A stretch of DNA of 5,573 bases, from positions 1 to 5,573 of the forward strand of contig JAEHDI010001115.1 of NCBI GenBank assembly GCA_016880505.1, given 5' to 3'. The notes under the pieces were generated by a model. That model saw nothing but the letters and a program-made list of their open reading frames with translations, did no database searches and was not told the origin of the DNA. Positions 1 to 5,573 of this stretch are shown here, piece after piece. Every line of letters starts with the position of its first letter. The stretch's first letter is position 1. This DNA is from Bryobacterales bacterium (GTDB taxonomy: Bacteria; Acidobacteriota; Terriglobia; Bryobacterales; Bryobacteraceae). Both the position numbers and the translations under genes were made by a program.

Positions 1-57
1 ATCGACTTGGAGCGCGTGGTTGGCGCGCCCGTACTGAATCAGGAGGTGCTGCCGTGA
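1..57 (+). CDS. C-terminal end of an outer-membrane efflux factor (TolC/CusC family), partial
   Basis: Frame 1 is open from the left edge and stops at TGA 55-57, giving the final 18 residues IDLERVVGAPVLNQEVLP. The sequence seen is short, but a leucine-rich helix ending in LERVVGAP is how the last periplasmic helix of TolC-family efflux channels often ends (compare the frequent 'DLERALGAP' type ending; from memory). Position supports this: outer-membrane factor genes commonly sit directly before the adaptor and pump genes in heavy-metal RND operons. The stop overlaps the next gene's GTG start in a GTGA junction, and the next gene's ribosome-binding site lies inside this coding tail, so translation of the two is probably coupled. 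The start and nearly all of the gene lie left of the window. The identity rests mainly on context; the reading frame and the overlap are seen directly. Confidence 0.6.
   Translation: MDLERVVGAPVLNQEVLP
41..47 (+). promoter_or_regulatory. Ribosome-binding site of the adaptor gene
   Basis: AGGAGGT lies 6 bases before GTG at 54. This near-perfect anti-16S match decides the start: it supports the GTG at 54, which is followed at once by a lipoprotein signal sequence. It sits within the last codons of the upstream gene, which fits translational coupling. Confidence 0.88.
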
Positions 58-1595
58 AGAACGTGACGCTGATATTGGTGCTGGCGACCTTGCTAGCGGG
101 CTGCCGGAAGGGGCAACCCGGCGCAGACGCACAACACTCGACCGGACAAGACCTGGAAACGGTCTCGGTCAGCGGCTGGACGGACAAGACCGAGTTGTTT
201 ATGGAGTACCAGCCGCTCGTGCCAACGTCGAAGCGGCGGTTTGCGATCCACTTCACGGATCTCTCCAACTTCAAACCCCTCACCAATGGAATCGTGACAG
301 TGGCGCTGAAACAGAACGGTGTCGCGGTGGAGACCTTTTCGACGCCCGCGCCATCGAGACCGGGCATCTTCGGTGTTGACGTACAGCCGAAGCAGGCGGG
401 CAGGTATTCGATGAGCGTCACCTTGAACGCACCGTCCCTGCGGGACACGCACGAGGTCGGCGAGGTCTTAGTCTACGCTTCCGCAAAAGAGATCCCGACG
501 GCAAACGAAAAGCCCGCCGAAGAGCAGATCGCGTTCTTGAAGGAACAGCAGTGGACGCTTGACTTCGCCACTGCTTTGGCTGGAAAGCGGAGCATGCGGG
601 AAAGCATTGTCGTTTCAGGTGACGTGCGGCCGAGAAGCGGTGGAGAAGTGGATGTTGCCTCACCCATTGCAGGGCGCGTTTCACCCTTGACGCGGCTCCC
701 GGTCATTGGAGCCGTCATCGAGCAGGGGCAGAGACTGACTTCTATCCTCCCGTTGACACCCGCACCCGGGGACCGGCCGTCTCTCGAATTGGCAACCTCC
801 GAGGCGCGCACGGAGCTAGATCTCGCTCGTCGCGACCTGGCGAGAGCGGAGCGGTTGCTGGCCGCCGGAGCGATCCCCGCAAGGCGCGTGGACGAAACGC
901 GTGCGGCGGAAGCGACCGCGGCGGCGCGCCTCACCAGCGCGGAGCGGCGACTTCAGCAGTTTGAGGCATCTCGCCAAGCCGACGGTTCAGGCGGAGGTGA
1001 ATCCGCTTTCTCAGTGCGCGCTCCAATCGCGGGAGTCATCGCAGAGGTCAGTGTCACTCCGGGGTCGAACGTGAGTCAGGGCGATCGGCTATCCCGGATC
1101 GTAGCGGTCGATCGAGTGTACGTCGCGGCGAATGTTCCCGAAGCCGAGATTCCCGGCATCTTGCGGTTGAGCGGCGCTGAGATCGAGGTGGCGGGGACTG
1201 CCGCGAGGCTTCCGGCCGGACGAATGGTGGCGAAAAGCAGCGTCATCGATTCCCAGGCCCGCACACTCAGCGTGTTGTACGAGGTCGCAAACCCGGCGCG
1301 CACGCTCGCGATCAATCAAGCCGTCTCCGTTCGATTGTTCCTGGCCGGTTCGCTCGAAGCCGTAACCGTGCCCGATTCGGCAGTGATTGACGATGGAGGA
1401 AGACCGGTCGTATTTGTGCAGAAAGAGGGCGAAGCGTTCGCGCGGAGGCCGGTAAAACTCGGGATTCGCGAGGGCGGTCTCGTGCAAGTGACGGAAGGCT
1501 TGCAGCCCGGCGAGCGAGTGGTGACCAAGGGAGCATACCTCATCCGCCTGGCCGCACTGTCGTCGCAGATCCCGGCCCACGGCCACGTGCATTAA
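54..1595 (+). CDS. RND efflux periplasmic adaptor lipoprotein (membrane fusion protein, CusB/CzcB-like)
   Basis: This 513-residue adaptor should link the RND pump to the outer-membrane channel in the periplasm. It starts at GTG 54, behind a strong ribosome-binding site. Residues 1-17 form a lipoprotein signal (K2, hydrophobic core, lipobox L14-A-G-C17), so the mature protein is probably lipid-anchored at C17. Residues about 40-141 form an additional beta-rich domain (it begins GWTDKTELFMEY) seen in many heavy-metal RND adaptors. A linker with KEQQWTLDFAT (163-173) leads into the core: first half of the lipoyl/barrel-sandwich domain about 184-232, alpha-helical hairpin about 243-306 (rich in A, R, E, L), a GSGGG linker at 311-315, second lipoyl half about 317-352 (RAPIAGVIAEV), beta-barrel about 353-432, and membrane-proximal domain about 433-500. 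The C-terminus is HGHVH (509-513), a possible metal ligand cluster. The N-terminal region after C17 has a single methionine (M50), unlike the methionine cluster used for Cu(I) in E. coli CusB. The family call is firm; the substrate is unknown. Confidence 0.93.
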   Translation: MKNVTLILVLATLLAGCRKGQPGADAQHSTGQDLETVSVSGWTDKTELFMEYQPLVPTSKRRFAIHFTDLSNFKPLTNGIVTVALKQNGVAVETFSTPAPSRPGIFGVDVQPKQAGRYSMSVTLNAPSLRDTHEVGEVLVYASAKEIPTANEKPAEEQIAFLKEQQWTLDFATALAGKRSMRESIVVSGDVRPRSGGEVDVASPIAGRVSPLTRLPVIGAVIEQGQRLTSILPLTPAPGDRPSLELATSEARTELDLARRDLARAERLLAAGAIPARRVDETRAAEATAAARLTSAERRLQQFEASRQADGSGGGESAFSVRAPIAGVIAEVSVTPGSNVSQGDRLSRIVAVDRVYVAANVPEAEIPGILRLSGAEIEVAGTAARLPAGRMVAKSSVIDSQARTLSVLYEVANPARTLAINQAVSVRLFLAGSLEAVTVPDSAVIDDGGRPVVFVQKEGEAFARRPVKLGIREGGLVQVTEGLQPGERVVTKGAYLIRLAALSSQIPAHGHVH

Positions 1596-1599
1596 GGAG
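1594..1599 (+). promoter_or_regulatory. Ribosome-binding site of the RND pump gene
   Basis: AAGGAG begins inside the adaptor's TAA stop and ends 9 bases before ATG 1609. The 13-base gap between the adaptor and pump genes holds nothing but this site, so there is no room for a separate promoter or terminator and the two genes should be co-transcribed. Confidence 0.85.
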
Positions 1600-1608
1600 A
1601 CGCTACCC

Positions 1609-4600
1609 ATGATCGACGCGTTGATTCGCTGGTCTATCAACAACCGGGTGCTGGTGGTCGTCATGGCCGTCGCACTGCTGGCTTGGGGCGGCTATCTGGT
1701 CACCACAATGCCGGTGGACGTCCTGCCTGACCTGACTGCGCCGACGGTGACAATCTTGGCCGAGGCCGGCGGGATGGCGCCTACGGAATTGGAGTCCCTC
1801 GTCACATTTCCTATTGAAGCCTCGCTGAACGGCGCGAGCGGCGTGCGCCGAGTACGGTCCGCGACAGCGGTTGGCGTTGCGATCATCTGGACTGAATTCG
1901 AGTGGGGCGAGGACATCTACCGCGCACGCCAGACCGTTACTGAAAAGCTGAACCTCGTTCGCGGTTCACTCCCGCCGGAGGTGCGGGTGGCTCTGGCGCC
2001 TATCTCGTCCATAATGGGCGAGATTCTCTTCGTCACTCTGGAGTCCGACCGGCACTCCCTGCTCGAACTCCGGACTACGGCCGATACGGTCATCCGGCGC
2101 CGCCTGCTGGCCGTTTCCGGCGTCTCTCAGGTGACGCCGACGGGCGGCGCACAGAAGCAGTATCAGGTGTTAGTCTCGCCCGCGAAACTCAAAAGCTACG
2201 ATCTCACCGTCGGGCAGGTCGAAGAGGCATTGCGACAGGCGAACCGGAATACTTCTGCTGGTTTCCGCGTCGCGGGTGGACAGGAATACCTCATTCAGGG
2301 CATCGGCAGGGTGTCGCGGACAGAGGATATCGCCGATACGGTTGTCGCATCGCGAGGCACCACCCCAGTCCTGGTCCGCGACATCGCGGAGGTGCGGATC
2401 GGAGAAGCGTTGAAGCGCGGCGAAGGCTCGCACGACGCCGACCCCGCCGTCGTAATCGGCATCCAGAAGCAGCCTGGCACGAACACGCTGGAACTGACAC
2501 GTGAGCTGGACCGCGTACTCGACGAGATCCAGACGACGCTTCCGGCCGGGATGAAAATCGACAAGAACGTCTTCCGGCAGGCGGACTTCATCGAGATCGC
2601 CGTCCGCAACCTGCTCCATGCGCTTCGGGACGGCGGCGTGTTGGTGATCATCGTCGTAGTTCTGTTCCTGGCAAACTTGAGAGCCAGCGTTATCACCCTG
2701 CTTGCGATTCCGCTTTCTCTCGTCGTCGCGCTTTGGAGCATGAAATCAGCCGGGCTAACGATCAACACCATGAGTCTCGGCGGCTTGGCGATCGCGATCG
2801 GCTCACTGGTGGACGACGCCATCATCGACGTGGAGAACGTATTTCGACGGCTTCGACTGAACAGCAAGAAGCCCGAGGATCAGCGGTTGACGGCCAAGGA
2901 GGTCGTATATCGGGCGAGCATTGAGATCCGTGGCTCGGTGGTGTTCGCTACGATCATTGTCATCCTTGTGTTTCTTCCGCTGTTTTTCCTGGAAAGTGTG
3001 GAGGGACGGCTACTAAAACCGCTCGGCTTCGCGTTCGTCGTGTCTTTGGCCGCGTCGCTCGCAGTGGCGCTCACAGTGACTCCGGCGTTGTGCTCTCTGC
3101 TGCTGCCAAAAGCGAAGTCGGTTTTGCGAGGTCATGAACCTCGTCTGGTCACATGGTTCAAGCGGATGTACCAACCATCGTTGCGCTGGGCGCTCGATCA
3201 CGTATACGCGGTACTCAGCGCGTCCGTTCTCCTTCTCGCCCTTGCGACAGCGAGCGCGTTCTGGATGGGTCGAGCTTTTCTTCCTGAGTTCAACGAAGGC
3301 ACGTTGACAATCAGCGCGGTAACGCTGCCGGGCACCAGCCTTGCCGAGTCCGACCAACTTGGCCGGAGCCTCGAACGCATTCTACTGGGTGTCCCGGAGG
3401 TGGTCTCCACCGCGCGGCGCACCGGCAGAACGGAACTGGATGAGCATGTTCAGGGTGTGGAATCCGCCGAACTCGACGTCAATCTTCGGATGCGCAACCG
3501 ACCCAAACACGAAGTTATGGAGGACATCCGGCAAAGGGTAACTTTGCTTCCGGGCATGAACGTCACGGTGGGGCAGCCCATTTCGCATCGTATCGATCAC
3601 ATGCTTTCCGGCTCGCGGGCAAATGTCGCTGTGAAGGTATTCGGGGACGACCTACTGACCTTGCGTTCTCTGGCGAAGCAGGTGCACGCGGCGATGCGGG
3701 GCGTCGAGGGTGTGGTGGACCTCTCGATCGAGCAGCAGACGGAAATCCCGACCGTGCGGGTGCGATTTGATCGGGCGGCGCTCGCGCGCTACGGTCTTGG
3801 CGCGGGAGCCGCGGCCGAAGCTTTAGAAACAGCCTCGCTCGGACGGGACATTGGGCAGATTCTCGAAGGCCAGGTCTCGTTTCCCCTTGTGGTCCGCTAT
3901 GCCGTTCAAGATGCGTCGGACCTCAACGCGATCCGTGCGACGATGATCGACACGCCTTCAGGGGCGCGCGTCCCGCTCTTGGCGGTGGCCGAGATCCGGG
4001 AAGATCGCGGGCCGAACTTCATCAGCCGTGAGAACGTGCAGCGAAAGATCGTGGTGCAGTGTAACGTGGCCGGTCGGGACTTGCGCGGTGTCGTCGATGA
4101 CATTCAGAAACGTACCCAGACGGCGGTGAAGCTGCCGCGCGGCTACCACATCGATTACGGTGGGCAGTTCGAAAGCGAAGCTCGAGCGTCACAGCGGATT
4201 CTATGGCTTGGCCTTGGAGTCATCGCCGGAATCTTCGTCATCTTGCTAACCGCGTTCGGTTCCTCGCGCGACGCGCTGATCATCATGCTCAATCTGCCAC
4301 TGGCGTTGATCGGCGGGACGATCGGCGTCTTCGTCTCAGGCGGTATCCTGTCGGTCGCTTCGCTGATCGGCTTCATTACCCTGTTCGGCATCGCGACGCG
4401 AAACGGGATCATGCTGATTTCGCACGTAAAGCACCTGGTCGCGGTCGAAGGTGTTACGGACTGGAGACAAGCTGTTATACTCGGCGCCTCCGAACGCCTG
4501 GCTCCAATCTTCATGACGGCAATGGCAACGGGCCTTGCATTGGTCCCGATCGCGCTCGGTCTTGGAAAACCCGGCAGCGAGATCCAGGCCCCGATGGCCA

Positions 4601-4740
4601 TCGTCATCTTCTTTGGCCTCTTCACCTCGACGCTGTTGAACATGATCGTCGTGCCGTCAGCGTATTTCCGTTTTGCCCGACCCACCCCGGGCGACGGCCG
4701 TGGCGATCTCGCACGGAGGTCCGGCGACACTGCAATGTGA
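1609..4740 (+). CDS. Heavy-metal-type RND efflux permease (CusA/CzcA family)
   Basis: This 1043-residue inner-membrane, proton-driven pump is full length for the HME-RND family and uninterrupted. It shows the usual duplicated layout: TM1 about 12-33, a periplasmic porter/docking region about 34-338, TM2-TM6 about 341-498, TM7 about 533-552, a second periplasmic region about 553-862, and TM8-TM12 about 864-1019. The N-terminal half has the family motif MPVDVLPDLTAP (34-45). TM4 carries AIGSLVDDAIIDVEN (396-410): D402 matches the proton-relay aspartate (D405 of CusA, D408 of CzcA) and E409 matches CzcA E415, but A396 replaces the first aspartate of the CzcA DFG form. By an alignment to E. coli CusA made from memory, the Cu(I)/Ag(I) methionines M573, M623 and M672 fall at S569, S619 and H664 (or M665 with a one-residue shift), and relay residues E939 and K984 fall at R931 and I967. 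HRIDHMLSG (660-668) is characteristic of a CusA/CzcA-like subgroup. The pump is probably a cation exporter of a non-CusA type, perhaps for divalent ions; this is inference. The start is ATG 1609, supported by AAGGAG and by MIDALIRWSINNR, a typical family N-terminus. Confidence 0.96.
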   Translation: MIDALIRWSINNRVLVVVMAVALLAWGGYLVTTMPVDVLPDLTAPTVTILAEAGGMAPTELESLVTFPIEASLNGASGVRRVRSATAVGVAIIWTEFEWGEDIYRARQTVTEKLNLVRGSLPPEVRVALAPISSIMGEILFVTLESDRHSLLELRTTADTVIRRRLLAVSGVSQVTPTGGAQKQYQVLVSPAKLKSYDLTVGQVEEALRQANRNTSAGFRVAGGQEYLIQGIGRVSRTEDIADTVVASRGTTPVLVRDIAEVRIGEALKRGEGSHDADPAVVIGIQKQPGTNTLELTRELDRVLDEIQTTLPAGMKIDKNVFRQADFIEIAVRNLLHALRDGGVLVIIVVVLFLANLRASVITLLAIPLSLVVALWSMKSAGLTINTMSLGGLAIAIGSLVDDAIIDVENVFRRLRLNSKKPEDQRLTAKEVVYRASIEIRGSVVFATIIVILVFLPLFFLESVEGRLLKPLGFAFVVSLAASLAVALTVTPALCSLLLPKAKSVLRGHEPRLVTWFKRMYQPSLRWALDHVYAVLSASVLLLALATASAFWMGRAFLPEFNEGTLTISAVTLPGTSLAESDQLGRSLERILLGVPEVVSTARRTGRTELDEHVQGVESAELDVNLRMRNRPKHEVMEDIRQRVTLLPGMNVTVGQPISHRIDHMLSGSRANVAVKVFGDDLLTLRSLAKQVHAAMRGVEGVVDLSIEQQTEIPTVRVRFDRAALARYGLGAGAAAEALETASLGRDIGQILEGQVSFPLVVRYAVQDASDLNAIRATMIDTPSGARVPLLAVAEIREDRGPNFISRENVQRKIVVQCNVAGRDLRGVVDDIQKRTQTAVKLPRGYHIDYGGQFESEARASQRILWLGLGVIAGIFVILLTAFGSSRDALIIMLNLPLALIGGTIGVFVSGGILSVASLIGFITLFGIATRNGIMLISHVKHLVAVEGVTDWRQAVILGASERLAPIFMTAMATGLALVPIALGLGKPGSEIQAPMAIVIFFGLFTSTLLNMIVVPSAYFRFARPTPGDGRGDLARRSGDTAM

Positions 4741-4752
4741 ATGGCTAGGGCG

Positions 4753-4772
4753 GCGGTGGCCGGCGCGACCGC
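4753..4772. terminator. Weak hairpin in the convergent intergenic gap, possible bidirectional terminator
   Basis: GCGGT (4753-4757) pairs with ACCGC (4768-4772). After a G-G mismatch, two more G-C pairs close a four-base CGGC loop. It sits between the pump's stop (4740) and the methyltransferase's stop (4788), where both transcripts should end. No T-run follows on either strand, so it does not meet the standard for an intrinsic terminator, and short GC-rich hairpins are expected by chance in this DNA. Confidence 0.22.
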
Positions 4773-4787
4773 AATCCTCGAACGGCA

Positions 4788-5573
4788 CTATCGTTTCTTC
4801 AACGAGAGTGACATCCCGCGATCGTGCATGTGAATGAAAACGGTGTCCAGGGACGGGTTTGTTGTCACCGCCTCCACAAATTCCGGCCGCGCGGTGGGGT
4901 ATCGCATGTTGTGCGCCACGATCATCCCGCCAGGGCGCACGAGTGGCAGAACCTGCTCCAGATACTGCCGGTAACCTTCCTTCTCCGCGTCGATGAACAC
5001 CAAATCCACCGGACCCTTCACCTTCGCCAGCTCCTTGTGAGCGTCACCTTCAATCAGCGTCACAACCGTCTCGACTCCTGCCTTCTTGAAGTTTTCGCGC
5101 GCAATCGCCGCCCGTTCCGCATCCAGTTCGAAGGTCATCAGCCTCCCGCCGGTCTTGCGCAGCCCATTTGCGAACCATAGCCCGGAATAGCCGGTGGAAG
5201 TCCCGAATTCCAGCACCGTCTTCGCTCCGGAGAACTCCGCCAGCATCCGCAGGACCCGCGCATCGCTCAAGGTTACGTTGGCATACCGTGGCGCCTCCTC
5301 CGCTACTTCCATGATCTTCCTCTCGGCTTCGGATTCGGGCAACGGAAGTCGTGCTAACGCCTCGCCGGCGAAGTCCGATCGATGAGCCGCAATGAGGAGC
5401 CACCGGCCGTCGGCTCTCTGCCAGGTCCGCATGAACCGCTGGCGCACCATCTCGGGAGCTCGATTTTCTCTCTGCCGTTCGACCCGCTCCACCCCGGACA
5501 CGATGCCGGTATCACCGATGACGCGATAGAGGGTTCCTTCCTCCGGCTTAACGCCCCACGATTTGAAGGGTGC
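4788..5573 (-). CDS. DUF4440-like domain fused to a class I SAM-dependent O-methyltransferase, 5' end missing
   Basis: The frame is open from its TAG stop (4788-4790) to the right edge, giving 261 residues with no start required inside the window. Residues 1-65 (from the edge) read like the end of a DUF4440/SnoaL-type NTF2-fold domain: Y16-RVIGDTGIVSG, then RFMRTWQRADGRWLLIAAHRS (residues 46-66, matching the common 'RFT.VW.RRDGRW.LVAAH' ending). After a linker, residues about 75-261 form a Rossmann methyltransferase. It has SAM-binding motif VLEFGTSTGYSG (120-131), acidic E149 at the end of strand 2 (FELD), VDLVFIDAEKEGY (189-201) as in the COMT/CCoAOMT-type family, and GGMIVAHN (215-222). 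D195, H221 and N222 line up with the COMT metal ligands D141, D169 and N170, so the middle ligand is His instead of Asp. The protein would methylate a small molecule on oxygen; the substrate is unknown. A GTG at 5501 could be taken as a start, but it lacks a ribosome-binding site and would cut the DUF4440-like domain in half, so I extend to the edge. It is convergent with the efflux operon and separated from it by 47 bases. Confidence 0.85.
   Translation of the reverse strand, partial: APFKSWGVKPEEGTLYRVIGDTGIVSGVERVERQRENRAPEMVRQRFMRTWQRADGRWLLIAAHRSDFAGEALARLPLPESEAERKIMEVAEEAPRYANVTLSDARVLRMLAEFSGAKTVLEFGTSTGYSGLWFANGLRKTGGRLMTFELDAERAAIARENFKKAGVETVVTLIEGDAHKELAKVKGPVDLVFIDAEKEGYRQYLEQVLPLVRPGGMIVAHNMRYPTARPEFVEAVTTNPSLDTVFIHMHDRGMSLSLKKR

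Noticed and set aside
1089..1664. 191-codon - strand frame antisense to the adaptor and the pump start
   Set aside because: It is a shadow of the adaptor's codon use, spans the adaptor-pump junction, and the translation resembles no family I know.
4155..4730. 191-codon - strand frame antisense to the pump's last transmembrane helices
   Set aside because: It is the antisense of conserved membrane-helix codons; long antisense frames are expected in GC-rich genes, and no start signal supports it.
4203..4748. Open + strand frame of 181 codons overlapping the 3' end of the pump gene
   Set aside because: It lies wholly inside well-conserved pump coding sequence (TM8-TM12) in another frame, has Arg/His-rich low-plausibility composition and no ribosome-binding site; it is a GC-driven shadow.
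4741..4787. Search for a promoter, small RNA or strong terminator in the convergent gap
   Set aside because: The gap is only 47 bases, has no -10/-35-like pair and no T-run; only a weak hairpin is present, listed at low confidence.
4741..4833. 30-codon + strand frame starting with ATG immediately after the pump stop
   Set aside because: The nearest GGAGG (4715-4719) is about 21 bases away, too far to serve it, and more than half of the frame is antisense to the methyltransferase C-terminus; the translation has no recognisable feature.
5050..5403. 117-codon - strand frame in another register over the methyltransferase gene
   Set aside because: It overlaps the SAM-binding core of the real gene in a different register and shows no domain of its own; no sign of a frameshift, since the real frame is intact throughout.
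1..5573. Search for tRNA/rRNA genes, CRISPR repeats, insertion-sequence ends and attachment sites
   Set aside because: Apart from the 13-base and 47-base gaps, the window is coding, with no direct repeat array or terminal inverted repeats that I could see by eye.

Overview
The window holds most of a tripartite heavy-metal-type RND efflux operon on the + strand, followed tail-to-tail by a methyltransferase gene on the - strand. It is GC-rich, densely coding bacterial DNA with two membranes implied (outer-membrane factor, lipoprotein adaptor, RND pump), so the host is Gram-negative in architecture. The protein style (an adaptor with an extra N-terminal beta domain, and a DUF4440-like domain joined to an O-methyltransferase) reminds me of soil Acidobacteriota such as Solibacter relatives. 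That is an impression only; no lineage marker is present.

Layout. Positions 1-57 carry the last 18 codons of a gene whose C-terminus fits a TolC/CusC-type outer-membrane factor. Its TGA overlaps the GTG start of the adaptor in a GTGA junction. Positions 54-1595 encode a 513-residue periplasmic adaptor lipoprotein (CusB/CzcB-like, membrane fusion protein). Positions 1609-4740 encode a complete 1043-residue RND permease (CusA/CzcA family, HME-RND). A 47-base convergent gap (4741-4787) holds a weak hairpin and nothing else I can support. From 4788 to the right edge, on the - strand, lies a gene that is open past the edge. Its C-terminal domain is a class I SAM-dependent O-methyltransferase, and its N-terminal part looks like the end of a DUF4440/SnoaL-type domain.

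Function. The three + strand genes would form one envelope-spanning, proton-driven export complex: pump in the inner membrane, adaptor in the periplasm, outer-membrane channel. They are tightly spaced, each internal start has a strong ribosome-binding site, and they are very probably co-transcribed from a promoter left of the window. The substrate cannot be fixed. The pump has the HME-type TM4 signature in an AIG...DDA...DVEN form and lacks the three methionines that bind Cu(I)/Ag(I) in E. coli CusA, so a CusA-like copper/silver role is not supported. The methyltransferase is convergent and need not be related in function.

I do not see a clearly new biological system here. The least ordinary item is the DUF4440-methyltransferase fusion at the right edge, followed by the unassigned substrate of the pump.
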